Of a stretch of DNA of 64,000 nt, positions 21,387 through 32,095 are shown in pieces. This stretch comes from Toxoplasma gondii ME49 (taxonomy: Eukaryota; Apicomplexa; Conoidasida; Eucoccidiorida; Sarcocystidae): positions 5,232,212-5,296,211 of the forward strand of contig NC_031478.1 of the NCBI RefSeq assembly GCF_000006565.2. Reading direction: 5' to 3'. Every line of letters starts with the position of its first letter. Position 1 is the stretch's first letter. Below the pieces are notes generated by a model. The model saw only the letters and a program-made list of their open reading frames with translations, ran no database searches and had not been told where the DNA came from. Both the position numbers and the translations under genes were made by a program.

Positions 21387-23179
21387 ATGGTAAGGTTTCT
21401 CTGTAGGAAATTATCCAAAAGAAACTAGTCTCGGAAGCTTTTTCACTGGTTCGGCTGTGTGCGTATGGCGGCTTCTCGCCAGACCCCATTGATACTTTTT
21501 TCTGCCAAACACTGACACGTCTTTTCGCCATGTTCAAACGCCAAGCGCGATGATAGGGTACGGAAACCGTGTGGCGGTGCGCCGGTCGTTGCTGAGCAGG
21601 TGAACATATCTCAAGAAATCGCGAAGGAGCTGGCGGAAAATGCGAAGGCTATCGCTTCGCCAGGGAAAGGCATTCTCGCCGCTGATGAATCGACTGGTGG
21701 GCGGTTACAGTTTCCTACCTGCTCAGAGTAACATCCCTACAATTACAGGATTCTGGAAACCCCATCTCTGTTTCGAATTGACGTTAAAGACGAATGCGCA
21801 CGTGACTTTTGCACTAGCATATTCACACTGGTTAGAAAAGCACTGTCACGCAACCGTCGCTCCATCACAAGTAGAACTGGGAAGGAATCCCCGGATCTTA
21901 ACAGCTTCTTTACACAAACGCATCATCTACGTTAGGGTTTTTCAAGGCCGTTGTGGGAAACAGCGCATTCGTTACTTGTTCGTGCAATCATGTGGAATCG
22001 CTGGTGGAGTTCAGACACTCCCGAATTTAGAGCGCAAAACGGCTTACTCTCGGGTGCAAACGGTTTAACATGTAGTCGTGTAACCCACTGACTGTGGCAC
22101 CACGAGCAGCTCTAGCTGAGGTGAGACGTCTGGTGCGTCGTGCGGCACAAACGAATCACAAGGCCACCTTTTTGGAGCGTTTCGGCTGTTGGGTGACAGG
22201 AACAATCAAGAAGCGTTTCGACAGTATCGGGGTAGAAAACACGGAGGCGAATCGAGCAGCTTACCGTGACCTGCTTTTCACCTCGAAAGGCATTGGAAGC
22301 TACATCAGCGGGGCAATCCTGTTTGAGGAAACCCTGTTCCAGAAGAGCCCATCCGGTACATCTATGGTTCAGCTGTTGAAGAACGAAGGCATTATTCCGG
22401 GCATCAAAGTCGACAAGGGTCTAGCCACACTTCCGGGAACAGACGACGAGAAGGCGACTATGGGTTTGGACGGCCTCTCTGAGCGCTGCAAGAAGTACTA
22501 CGAGGCAGGCGCTCGTTTCGCCAAGTGGCGTGCGGTGCTCAGCATCGACCCGGCAAAGGGAAAGCCTACAAATTTGTCTATCACTGAGGTGGCCCACGGC
22601 CTCGCGCGCTACGCGGCAATCTGCCAAGCGAATCGACTCGTCCCTATCGTCGAACCCGAGATTCTCACAGACGGCAGCCACGACATCACCGTGTGCGCCG
22701 AAGTCACCGAGCGTGTGCTAGCGGCGGTCTTCAAGGCTCTGAACGACCACCACGTTCTGCTGGAGGGAGCGCTACTGAAGCCAAACATGGTGACCCAAGG
22801 CTCTGATTGTCCCGCGAAGGCTTCGCCGGAGGAGGTCGCCTTCTACACTGTGAGAGCTCTCAGACGCACTGTGCCGCCGGCTTTGCCTGGAGTCATGTTT
22901 CTTTCCGGTGGGCAGTCAGAAGAAGAGGCCTCCGTCAATTTGAACGCAATGAACCGGATGGGACCCCATCCCTGGGCTCTGTCCTTCTCTTATGGCCGAG
23001 CATTGCAAGCTTCTTGCCTCAACGCGTGGAAGGGAAAACCCGCAAACAAGGACAATGCCCAGAAAGTCCTGCTGGAAAGAGCGAAAGCAAACAGCGAGGC
23101 TCAGCTTGGAAAATACCAAGGGGGGGCTGGCGGAGCTGCCGCCGCTTCTTCCCTGTACGAGAAACGTTATGTGTACTGA
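21387..23179 (+). CDS. ALD2: Fructose-1,6-bisphosphate aldolase 2 (tandem paralogue)
   Basis: Proposed exons: 21387-21389 (ATG only, GAGAAAATG|GTAAGG), 21600-21696 and 22200-23179; 359 residues. Phases and architecture mirror aldolase 1. The N-terminus reads [20 protein letters not shown], four residues shorter than aldolase 1 because the acceptor before GTGAACATATC is used. Exon 2 ends [13 protein letters not shown], a weaker donor than usual but required by phase. All catalytic motifs are present, including the LLKPNMVT lysine and the KRYVY tail. Differences from aldolase 1 cluster outside the identical 356-bp tract, for example [19 protein letters not shown] and the segment after the active-site lysine. 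The paralogue is expected to have the same reaction; whether it has a stage-specific or minor role cannot be read from sequence. Confidence 0.92.
22442..22797 (+). repeat. 356-bp tract identical to aldolase 1 (copy B)
   Basis: Partner of 19622-19977; see that entry and the gene-conversion finding. Confidence 0.95.
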
Positions 23180-23717
23180 GAGGCTTTCGCCGTGTGCGGT
23201 GCACCGTGCAGAAGACGGGCGGCTTTTCAACACATCCACAGCGCGACGGTATTCATGAGATGGTGCCTGCTACCGCCACCTATATTTCTGTGCGATGCTT
23301 GGCGTGGAAACTGAGAAAAGCTAGTGCCGACATCCCAGAAACAAGACACTCGGAAATACGTCCCCCGTTTCTCCAGCGGAAGCTGTTGACCAGCGACATA
23401 CGTCGACAGTTCCGTTTTTGCGATGCGTTTCAAGACGACGACGGACCTGTCTGCACTTTAGACTGCTCTCTGCAGACTTCAGTTGGCGCTAACCCGTTAC
23501 AGTGTGTATGATTACGTCCTGAAAGCTGCGTCCACGTACAAATATGCCCTGGAGCTGGAAAAAATTCAGACTCGTTTTCCTATTTTACGAACGAGGCTGT
23601 CTAGACAGACTCACGGACACACTCCATCGGGCGCTGACGCTGTAAACCTATCTGTTTTTTCCTTGACAGTCGTAAGCAGTTAGAATCGCCGCCACAGCAC
23701 AGTGCAATCACAAGCTT
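23180..23717. other. Convergent 3' interval
   Basis: Separates the aldolase 2 stop (+) from the basic-protein stop (-). Nothing recognisable. Confidence 0.5.
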
Positions 23718-25987
23718 CTAGTCACGAGTACGGAACTGCATGCACTTTCGGAGATCTAGCTTCGGAACGTTCGGCGGCATCTTCGACCCAGACCTTCTGA
23801 AAGATGAAACGCCCCTCTCCCGACTTCTGCCCGGTCCCTCAGTGGCTGAAGCGGCAGCCGGTAGTCGTCCGGACTGTCTTGAAACGAGGGAGAATGGCAT
23901 TGCCGACCCGTTTGCCTGGGGTTTCCGCGTCGGGACTGCCGGGCTCTGTGTTGCACGTTGCAGCGTGGAACGAGCGCCACACCTCGCTGCCTCCTTTGTG
24001 TTGGAGGTCGCAACGCCGTCAGCACTAGACCGACTCATCGGTCCTCGTTTCGGAGTCACGGCGCCTCCCAAAAACCCTGCTTGGCTGGTCGAGCGGAGCT
24101 GCCGCTGCGTGTGGCGAGTCGCGCTAGCACTCTGGGGAAACAGCGTTGACCGCAGAGCGCCAGATGCGGGCGTCCACTTCTCATGTTGCGCGTTTTGTGT
24201 GCTTTCTTTGGGCCGAGCAACGACAGTCCGGCGATCTGAAGGTTTCAGGCTGCAAGTGCGATGCGCAGGCGTTTCTGCGCGCCTCTTGCTGTCCCGGCCG
24301 GCCGACAAAAACACCTCTTGTCGCCTACCCTCTGGAGTGGCGCAGGAACCGAAGGTGCTCGATCTTCTCGATCCGACACTCCTGGCAACACCCGGCGCGG
24401 CGCGCCCCCAATTTTGGCTGATTTCTCCCGAGCTGGCAGTCGAACTCACAGCTGCCACCGCGTAGCCCCCCGCTCTACTCCGTGCGACTCGGGGAAACAT
24501 TCTGTCCACACCTGGTCCGGTGCCACTACCTTCTTCAGGTTTTTTGGCCGCCGTTTCTGCATTGCCCAAACGTCTTCGTGGTGCTGCCGAAACGGTTGCA
24601 CTCAGGTTTTCGTCGGCGACACGACTGTGAGACCTCAGCGTCGGTCGACTGAGCACTCGAGGCGGCATACCACGTGGTTTCGCCGCATCAGAGACCGAAA
24701 AACCTGTCACGAGTTCGCGGGAAAGAGCGTTCCACAACGCCGCAGGTTTCCGCTGCGGGGCACGAGCGGGGGATCCCCCTTTGACTGGCGGCCGAGACAC
24801 AGAGCGACACCTTCTCGCCGTTCGATTGGTCGGCGGCGGCGACGAACTGTCGGATTGACGAGCAGAGTCGCTTGACGCTGTCGTCGAGCTCCTACTTCTG
24901 TTGCCTTCGGCAGTTTGCTTCAGTGAAACAGACGACAAACTTGCGCGAACCAAACCAGCGTTGGTGGTTCGGGATTTGGCACCTGGCGCCCTTTGCCGGG
25001 TGCCATGCTGCGACGCGTTTGAGTGGAGTTTGACGCCGAGTGTCTGGTGGAAGCAGTCCAGCAGTCCGCCCTTGTTCTGTACACGAACACGGACGCGTGC
25101 CAGGCGGCAAAACACCGTGTTGATTTCTGGAAAGCGAACTGCGGACTCCCAAGGAAACTTCGCAGCCCTCAAAGAAAAACAGAACGAAACGTTGACAGCA
25201 AACTCGGCCTTCCTGAGGCAACTAGGTATTTCGAGTCGAGAAAAGTGGTTTTCCGACGGGAATACATCGAATGTTCTCTCAACGAGTAGACAAGAAATCG
25301 CCGCGCCACACACGTGGGCAACCGATAGTCTGTTGGGGTACGTGCCGGAATGCGAAACGACGGTTTTCCAGGAAACACACGCTCCGTTTAACTGCCGACA
25401 ATTTTTGACAAACAATCCTACTTCCGACACACTGATCTGGTAAACCTTCCGCTTGCCGTGGACCTACATTCACAGTCTGTGCAGAATGCCAACTCGTGAC
25501 TGTGATACCCAATAGATCAGAGATCGAAAGAAGTTGCTTGAAGCGATAAAGGAGAAAAAGGGTTCGGCCGCAAAACCAAGGGGCTGAATCGACAGAGCGG
25601 AAGTTTTCCCGCTTGTTGCCAAGCATTCATTACGCGCGGAGAGCGGCAGACAAAGAAGCGACTAGTGCCTAGCGTTCTTCAGAAACTGAATTCACACGGA
25701 TACCTGGAGGTCGTAACAGAGAACTTGAGGATGAAACGCGTCTAGACAGAGACTTCAGTAGGCGCACATAGAATGACAGACAGACAAGCTTTCCTGAAAC
25801 ACATCGACAGAGGAAAACTTACTTGCAGGCGGTTAAGCTCGAGAGGAACTCCGCAGCTGTTGGCGTTGGACAAATACCTCGCAACTGGCTGAACGACCTT
25901 GCCGGCCTCCCTCGCGACCTCGAGGATCCCGCTGCTGTGCGTCGCCTCCCTCAGACCCTCACTAAAATGAAGCGGCAGGATATTCAT
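23718..25987 (-). CDS. Unrecognised basic Ser/Arg/Pro-rich protein
   Basis: Two exons proposed: 25823-25987 (ATG at 25987, donor CTGCAA|GTAAGT) and 23718-25076 (acceptor TGTACAG|AACAAGG), both phase 0, about 507 residues. The first ~85 residues look folded and mildly helical (GILEVAREAGKVVQPVARYL ... ELNRLQNKGGLLDCFHQTLG). The remaining ~420 are low-complexity, strongly basic, rich in Ser, Arg, Ala and Pro, and probably disordered, ending LDLRKCMQFRTRD. I do not recognise the family. An acceptor-like TTTCATTTGTAG stands just 5' of the chosen ATG, so an additional upstream exon is possible. The reading frame extends open upstream of the second exon to 25430, an alternative single-exon start that would lack the folded N-terminus. 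Antisense ORFs at 23740-24465 and 24261-24875 are GC-rich shadows. Confidence 0.55.
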
Positions 25988-28900
25988 GGCGTTTGCCACT
26001 ACAAATGAAAATTGCTACACAGCGCGAGTCAATTCAGAGTGCACTTGAGGCCGAACACAGAAACGCAAGGCAGTTCGGAACTCACATACCACGTGGATCG
26101 AAATCGCACTTCGCTCCCGTCACCAAACAGCGGTCGTTTCTGCTAGGTAGACTTCGCAAAAGCCGCAGCAAATTTCCACCTGTGGCCAGTAAGAGTCTTA
26201 CCAGGCCGTTTTCCCGCCATAGACGCACATATCTGGTGCGCGGACAACGTGGTACTTTCGCCTTTTTCTAGGCACCGAATGCCCGCAGAAACCGCTTCCG
26301 AACGAAACTACACAAGCCTTTCTGAGAGGGAACGCAGGCGGAAATTTTCCAGAATCGAAGTGCAGAAAAGGAACGACGCTCGGCTTCTGCAACGCTGGCA
26401 ACTCGGAGTGGCAACCGGGGGCGGGTCTTTCGATACGGCAAGTTTCCTTGATAGCTAGCTGCTGGTTTTGCGGAAGACACAATCGTATGTCCGCATCTGG
26501 TTTCGACGCGCTTTCCTCGTGTGGCGACAAAGATGCAGCTGCGACACTCCCAGGAAACGCGTGTCTCAGATCCATCAGGGAGACCAAGGAAAGTGGAGAC
26601 TGCAGTTCTGCTGTATATTTTTACACAGTTTCAAATGGTAGCGTTTTCTAGGGAACACATCATCAGCAAACAATGTTGTCAGAGCTCAGCTGCTGCGTCT
26701 GCAGATACTGCAGTTTCTTCAAAAGCGCTTGCTGAAATATATCCGTTACGCAGACACCACACTGCTCCTTTTCCGACTTTTTGTGTCTACACTGGAAGAA
26801 TTCATTTCCTGCAGTTTAGAGACACTCGAACTCGTTTTTCACAGCTTTTCCCTCAATGTCTTCTGTACGGTCTCGGACAACACCGCACATGCTGTTTGTC
26901 GTCATTGGTGCACTGCTTCTTAATCTCAAGAAGACAAAGAAGCAAATGAAACGAATGCCGCAGAGCTCATCAGTAACTTTGCAAAAAGTTTGCCGAGCTG
27001 CAACTTTCCCCCATCTGGAACACGCGATTCGGACACACCAAGAAAGACACCAAGCATCGCTTGGTTTGGTGATGTTGAATCGCTGGGCTTTTTTTCCCAG
27101 TAGCACGGAGCAAAGAGCACAAAGCACTCTTGAACGGTGTTGTTTTCACACTATCTCGGGCATTGTATGCGCGTCGTCTTTATTTCTCGGCATCTTGACG
27201 CTCCCGCCTCTCTATGTAGCTGCTACGTTTCTCCCCCTTTGTCGGGCAGCACGAAGCTTCTGTTCCGATTTTCACATGCTCCACCCGTCCTCTTTGGATT
27301 CATCTGTTCCATCTTTCTCAATCAACTCAAACAGACCTCTCACGTATGTCACCTGCTTCTCTCTGGTTACCAACAGGAAACTGGATAACTTTGAGTAAAC
27401 GCCATTGTTTCCAGTCTGGGGTTCCAGGCTACGGGAGTTGCCAGCATTGAAAAGGGAGCATGTGCAAACCTTCTCATGTTCTTCGATGACGATTTTTTCA
27501 CAATAGTTCTCTCTAGCCACCCAGGTTACGCAAACACTCTCCATCGTTTTTTCTCTCTCCATACTCAAAAGTATCTCTAAGGACGGAGGAAGATAATGTT
27601 CACAGGTGTCAACTACATACGCAGTGCAGCTGTCACACGATAAATGGATACTGTCACCAAAGCTCCCCGATCTAGGAGTTCGTAGCAAAAACCGAATAAG
27701 TGGAAACCGGACAGTACCGAATGTCCTCAGTGGGACGACAGGAAATTTACAGACCTGCGGCGGGAAAGTTGTGTGTACTGACACGCGTTGTCCAGTTCGT
27801 CTGCATCTCATGTTTTGCGTACACACACGCAGCTCTGGTTGAACGACCTTTTTCGATCTCCGTTGTCTGCTCTTTTTCTACATCTGCCTCTACACAGAAT
27901 CTCTGCATGGGCGCTGTGTGTGGCCCGTGTACAAGTTCTCCATGAAAAAGCTCCGGGACGGGAACAGAGAAGGTTTCAAGTTACTGTGTCCTCGCACCGT
28001 GATTTGAGAACTCCTCTGGTCTGATCCGAAGTCCGCCGTGAGCTAAAAGGATGTGGCAAAACAGTTTGCCCGACGAGTGCCAGTTTTTTATTTTTCGCGA
28101 CGAAAACGCGAGAATGTCCCGCTGTCTCCAGACGACCGAAAACGGAAACGTTTTCGATGGACGCTTTTCTACCTTTGGAAAAGAAGACGACGGCGGCACG
28201 GCCACTCTACCTTCACGAGGAAAAGGGAAAATATACACACTGCGCATGCACTCTTCAGCAATCCAAATCTTTCGCACGATCAGTAGTTGCATCGATCGCC
28301 TGAATAACTGCAGAAAGCGAAGAGGACAGGAGAGAGAAACAAACGCGAAATGAGGAAACGAACACACCACAGACGTCACTTTTTGTAAACAGAGGCCTCG
28401 GCCTACGCAGCCGGCCCCCCACCGCCAAACTGAAGCTGATGTTCCACAGGAAGCTTCATATATTAAGAATCTCGCCACATTTATCTGAATATGTTGTTGG
28501 TATATGTTTTTACGATATTTGCTTCATATGGATTGGTCGTGAATACGTAGACGCAAATGTTCACACACTTATATAGTGACCGTTGCTGGGTTCGCTGTCG
28601 TCGACCAGGAGCTGCGCTCGTTGGTTTCCTCGAACGGAGTTACACGTTAGATGATTTCCGCTCCCGTGGTCGGTAGCACGACGACATTCAAACGTATCTC
28701 ACGTTGAATCTGAACGCGGTGCAACCCCACCTTGTTGCTTCCATTTGAACACGCATCATGGGCATTTGCCTCCCGCTGTCATGCTGGAGAGCGGACCACA
28801 GCTTCGCCTCCGTCCTCGTTCACTCTCTCTTCTTCACTCATATATATATATATATATAGATTATATATATATATAAGATGAAGAAGCAGATGCAGGTACT

Positions 28901-29053
28901 ATTCATAAATTCATATGTACGTGTATATATGAATATGTGACCACGGCGAGTGCATTTCGGAGTGGAGAATTGGCGACCCTCGTGCGGGCGCATCCTAAGA
29001 CACCTGTCGAGTTCGAAGTCGCCACACGCATGCATGCTTCTCAGCGACAACTG
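25988..29053. other. 3-kb interval without a supported gene
   Basis: Lies upstream of the basic-protein gene and downstream of P5CR (both minus). Open frames at 26856-27398 (+) and 27272-27826 (-) lack domains. Unplaced 5' exons of the basic-protein gene may lie here. The leftmost (TA)n tract of the window begins at 28840. Confidence 0.45.
28840..28875. repeat. (TA)n microsatellite
   Basis: Two TA blocks separated by GATT; first of the many TA tracts of the right-hand half. Confidence 0.9.
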
Positions 29054-31905
29054 TCATTTCTTGTGACCTCCAGGGAGGACTAAGGCCTCTCCTCGAGTCT
29101 GGACCTCTGGACAAGCAGAAGGCGACACAACCTCTTTTTGCCAGATTTCGGCCGCGCAGGCAAACGCGCGTCTCGACCACGTGAGAAGGCGGTGCAGACT
29201 CGACGAAGGTTTCACTGGAAACTCACACTTCCTATCACGACGTATCCTGAGAAAGCTGGTAACGGATTTCGCGCCATACTGTTTTATGGACTTTCTTCAC
29301 TTTTCGACTGGAAATTCCCAAACTGAGCATGATTCCATATCGTACACGTTTCCACATCCAACGAGTACGCTGGCTGCCTCGAGTCTCCTTTTTTCTTCCT
29401 TACTGGCATTCCGAAATCCCCAGCGTTCCAGAGCTGCAATGCCTGCAATCGTCGTGCCTCCCGGAGAAGTCACTTGGTCCTTCAACTCCGCGAAATGTCG
29501 TCTGCCGAACTCCACGCGAGCAAGTGCAGCGCTTCCCTCTACCATGTCCAGCGCCAAGTCCTGCGCCAGCTTCCGAGGCAAGCCGCTGAAACTCCAAGAC
29601 ACGCAACTCGTTGGACGTGACTACACGCAGGAACGTCTCAAGAAGACAAGGCGCCGCACACAGCGAAGGTGATTCTGTCAAAACTCCAGAGCACGAGTGA
29701 CTCGCGGAATCTTTCTACGCTGAGGTGTGAGCTGCGTAAACACTGGTCGGTGCTCGCGCTTTTAAAAAATCGCACTTGCACGACGCGAAAGAAAAACCCT
29801 GCGCGGATCCTTACTTTTTAACTCCCGCGTCCGACAAGGCCTCCAGGAGAGTGAAAATGAATGCCGGTCCTGAGCGCAGAAGACGCAGTTCTCTCTACAG
29901 GTTTCGGCTGCACAGAGCGACGCGGACAAGACTCCGTATTTCAGGCGTCTCACCCAGAGTCTGCTGTGGGGTGTCGCCTCCACAGCGCGGCTTCGCTTGA
30001 CGAGAAACGAAAGAGGACAAGCCAAACGACCCCCTCCAGACCTCCTCCTACGCCCAGATGGACGTCTGCGGACCCAAGACAAGGAGAAGCCTCCTGTTTT
30101 CACTTCACAATACGACGCGCAGGCATACACAAGTGACCAAGCAGTTCCAAGCAAAAACGGTACATCTGTACACGCGCTTGATAACCGAGCGCTTGCAAGA
30201 GAGGCACGACATCATCCACCACGTTCACCCTCCTTTGAGGGTCCGACTTCGCGGCTGGAAATCCCTCGCTTCACAGCGCATTTCTTGCTCCTTCTGTCTC
30301 TCGTTTGACGCTGGAGACTCATCTTGAAGACTCCAGACCTGCTCTTCCCATCGCAGTCAGGACTTCAGTGCACAGGAGACCACCTGTGGCTGGGCAACGC
30401 CTCCCTTTTCAGCGTTCGAAGGAGCTGCATGTGCGACTGGATACACGTGAGTTCGAGGCTTCGCATCCACCCTTTTTTCGCAGTAGTGTCCATTACCGTT
30501 TCGCAAACGAAAGGGGAAGAAATGCATAACCATTTCAGTATGGAAACGCTGGGGCGAGGCGCACCTCGAGAACGACCTGCGGAAGGGCAGACGAAGTCGA
30601 GTCGAAACGAATCGCTTCGACGTTGCCCAGCAGGGGTCACGCGCATGCAGTTATGCAAACAGCTCTGCTCACCAGATCCACTGATGGCGCCTGCAGCTGC
30701 GATATGTTTTTCTTGGACTCTGTAGCAACTTCCGACCGCAGTCATCAACGACTCCACTGTAACTCGGTCTTCGTCTGTGCAGCCTTCTCCCAGCGCAAAG
30801 ACGCTGACGCCGCGCGCGACCTGGGATGGTGTGTTGGGCATCACTCGACAAATGCGGCGATTCAGCGCGCTCGGATCCAACGCCCTAGCCAGAGTGTCGA
30901 GACTCAGCCCAGCGCAGATCGAAATCAAAAGATGTTTCTCCTTGTCCACGACCATGCGAATGTCGCACAGCACTTGAACGGCATCTTGCGGCTTCACCGA
31001 AATCACGACGATGTCGACGTCCGCCAGCTGTACGTACACGCGGAGAAACGCCAGCAGAGAGAAGACAAACGCACATGCCTTTACACTTTGGATGCTGAGT
31101 CGACGCGACGAGTTGCGCCACGGTTGGGTGAGCTTCGAAATTCCGGTTTCCAGACACAGAGTGCTCCAGCCGAAGCTGGAGAGGACGGACCTCTCGCGAC
31201 CCCACTAAGAAGCCTCAGGGCACTTCGCAGACGTTTGACTGACGCTTGGCTTTTTCAGGAGACGCCGGTGGAGAGAAGCGGCGGGAAGAAGAAAAACGAA
31301 AAAGGCGGCGCTTGACCGTGTAGCAAAAGTGAGAGGACTCTTTGAACACAGGCGCCCTGGGTGTCAGGTGTGGACGCTTTGACACCCGAAACGTTCAAAT
31401 CTTCTCCACTTCCATCTCAGCACCACACACAGTTGTCGCAACAGATTTCCTGTTTCGCCATCGTTCTCCACACGGAAACACCCCCGCAAAAATGGCGAGA
31501 CTTTCTCTCTGTAGTTCCCTCATGACGAAGACGCGAAAGCTCCGGGAAAGGAGTCAAGTGGAGGGTGCATGCAGCCTGCTAAACACACCAGCAGGCATAA
31601 ATATCGCGAGTTTTCAAGAGCGTTTGTATCGCTCTTCGCGCCGCTCTTCGCGCCGCGAGTGGTGGGTATCACTGGAAACTCTGTTGTCTCTTCTGCGCCT
31701 CACACACCATCAAACCTTTCTCGCTCTGCAAACGTACTCCGGCAATGTTTTGGAAAGATTTGTAGCCCAAATCTTCGACGAGAGAGCGTTTCGTCTCGTT
31801 TCGGACCAGCATGTACACCTGCTCTTTCTTCACTCTCTCCGAATCGACGAATCCCTTCGCAAGTGCAAAGGCCATCACGCCCGCCCCTATAAAGGCTGAA
31901 AGCAT
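29054..31905 (-). CDS. P5CR: Pyrroline-5-carboxylate reductase
   Basis: Five exons in transcript order: 31738-31905, 30673-31027, 29815-29869, 29404-29585 and 29054-29214; total 306 residues. The N-terminus [18 protein letters not shown] carries the GxGxxA NAD(P) motif. Exon 2 has [23 protein letters not shown] and AISGSG; exon 3 continues [17 protein letters not shown]; exon 4 has the family signature [15 protein letters not shown] and ends LERWGFRNA. The enzyme reduces Δ1-pyrroline-5-carboxylate to proline with NAD(P)H, normally as a decamer. Phases match at every junction. The last exon is the least certain: it is placed by a TTTCCAG acceptor and phase and reads [15 protein letters not shown], then a tail without family support. 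The exon 1 donor (GGA|GTACGT) leaves the β3-β4 stretch a few residues short, so a tiny missed exon there is possible. Confidence 0.9.
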
Positions 31906-32007
31906 CAACAAAAAAAGCTGCCGCCACACCGATCCTTCGCAAATAAATGCATCGTTTTTTACAGAGCCAAAGAACATTAAAAAACATACACATGGTTGTT
32001 CATTCAT

Positions 32008-32095
32008 ACATATCTATATTGATATATATATATATATACATATATATATAAATATATATATCAATATATATTTATATATATATATATCAATATAT
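32008..32095. repeat. (TA)n microsatellite cluster
   Basis: About 90 bp of TATATA blocks broken by single C, T or AA interruptions; a smaller tract follows at 32231-32265. Confidence 0.9.

Noticed and set aside
23740..24875. Long plus-strand ORFs opposite the basic protein
   Set aside because: Mirror frames of Arg/Ser/Pro codons; the minus-strand reading has the coherent composition and splice site.
26198..27826. Minus-strand ORFs as 5' exons of the basic-protein gene
   Set aside because: Some acceptor-like sites (for example before 27579) but no donor and phase combination that links them to 25987.
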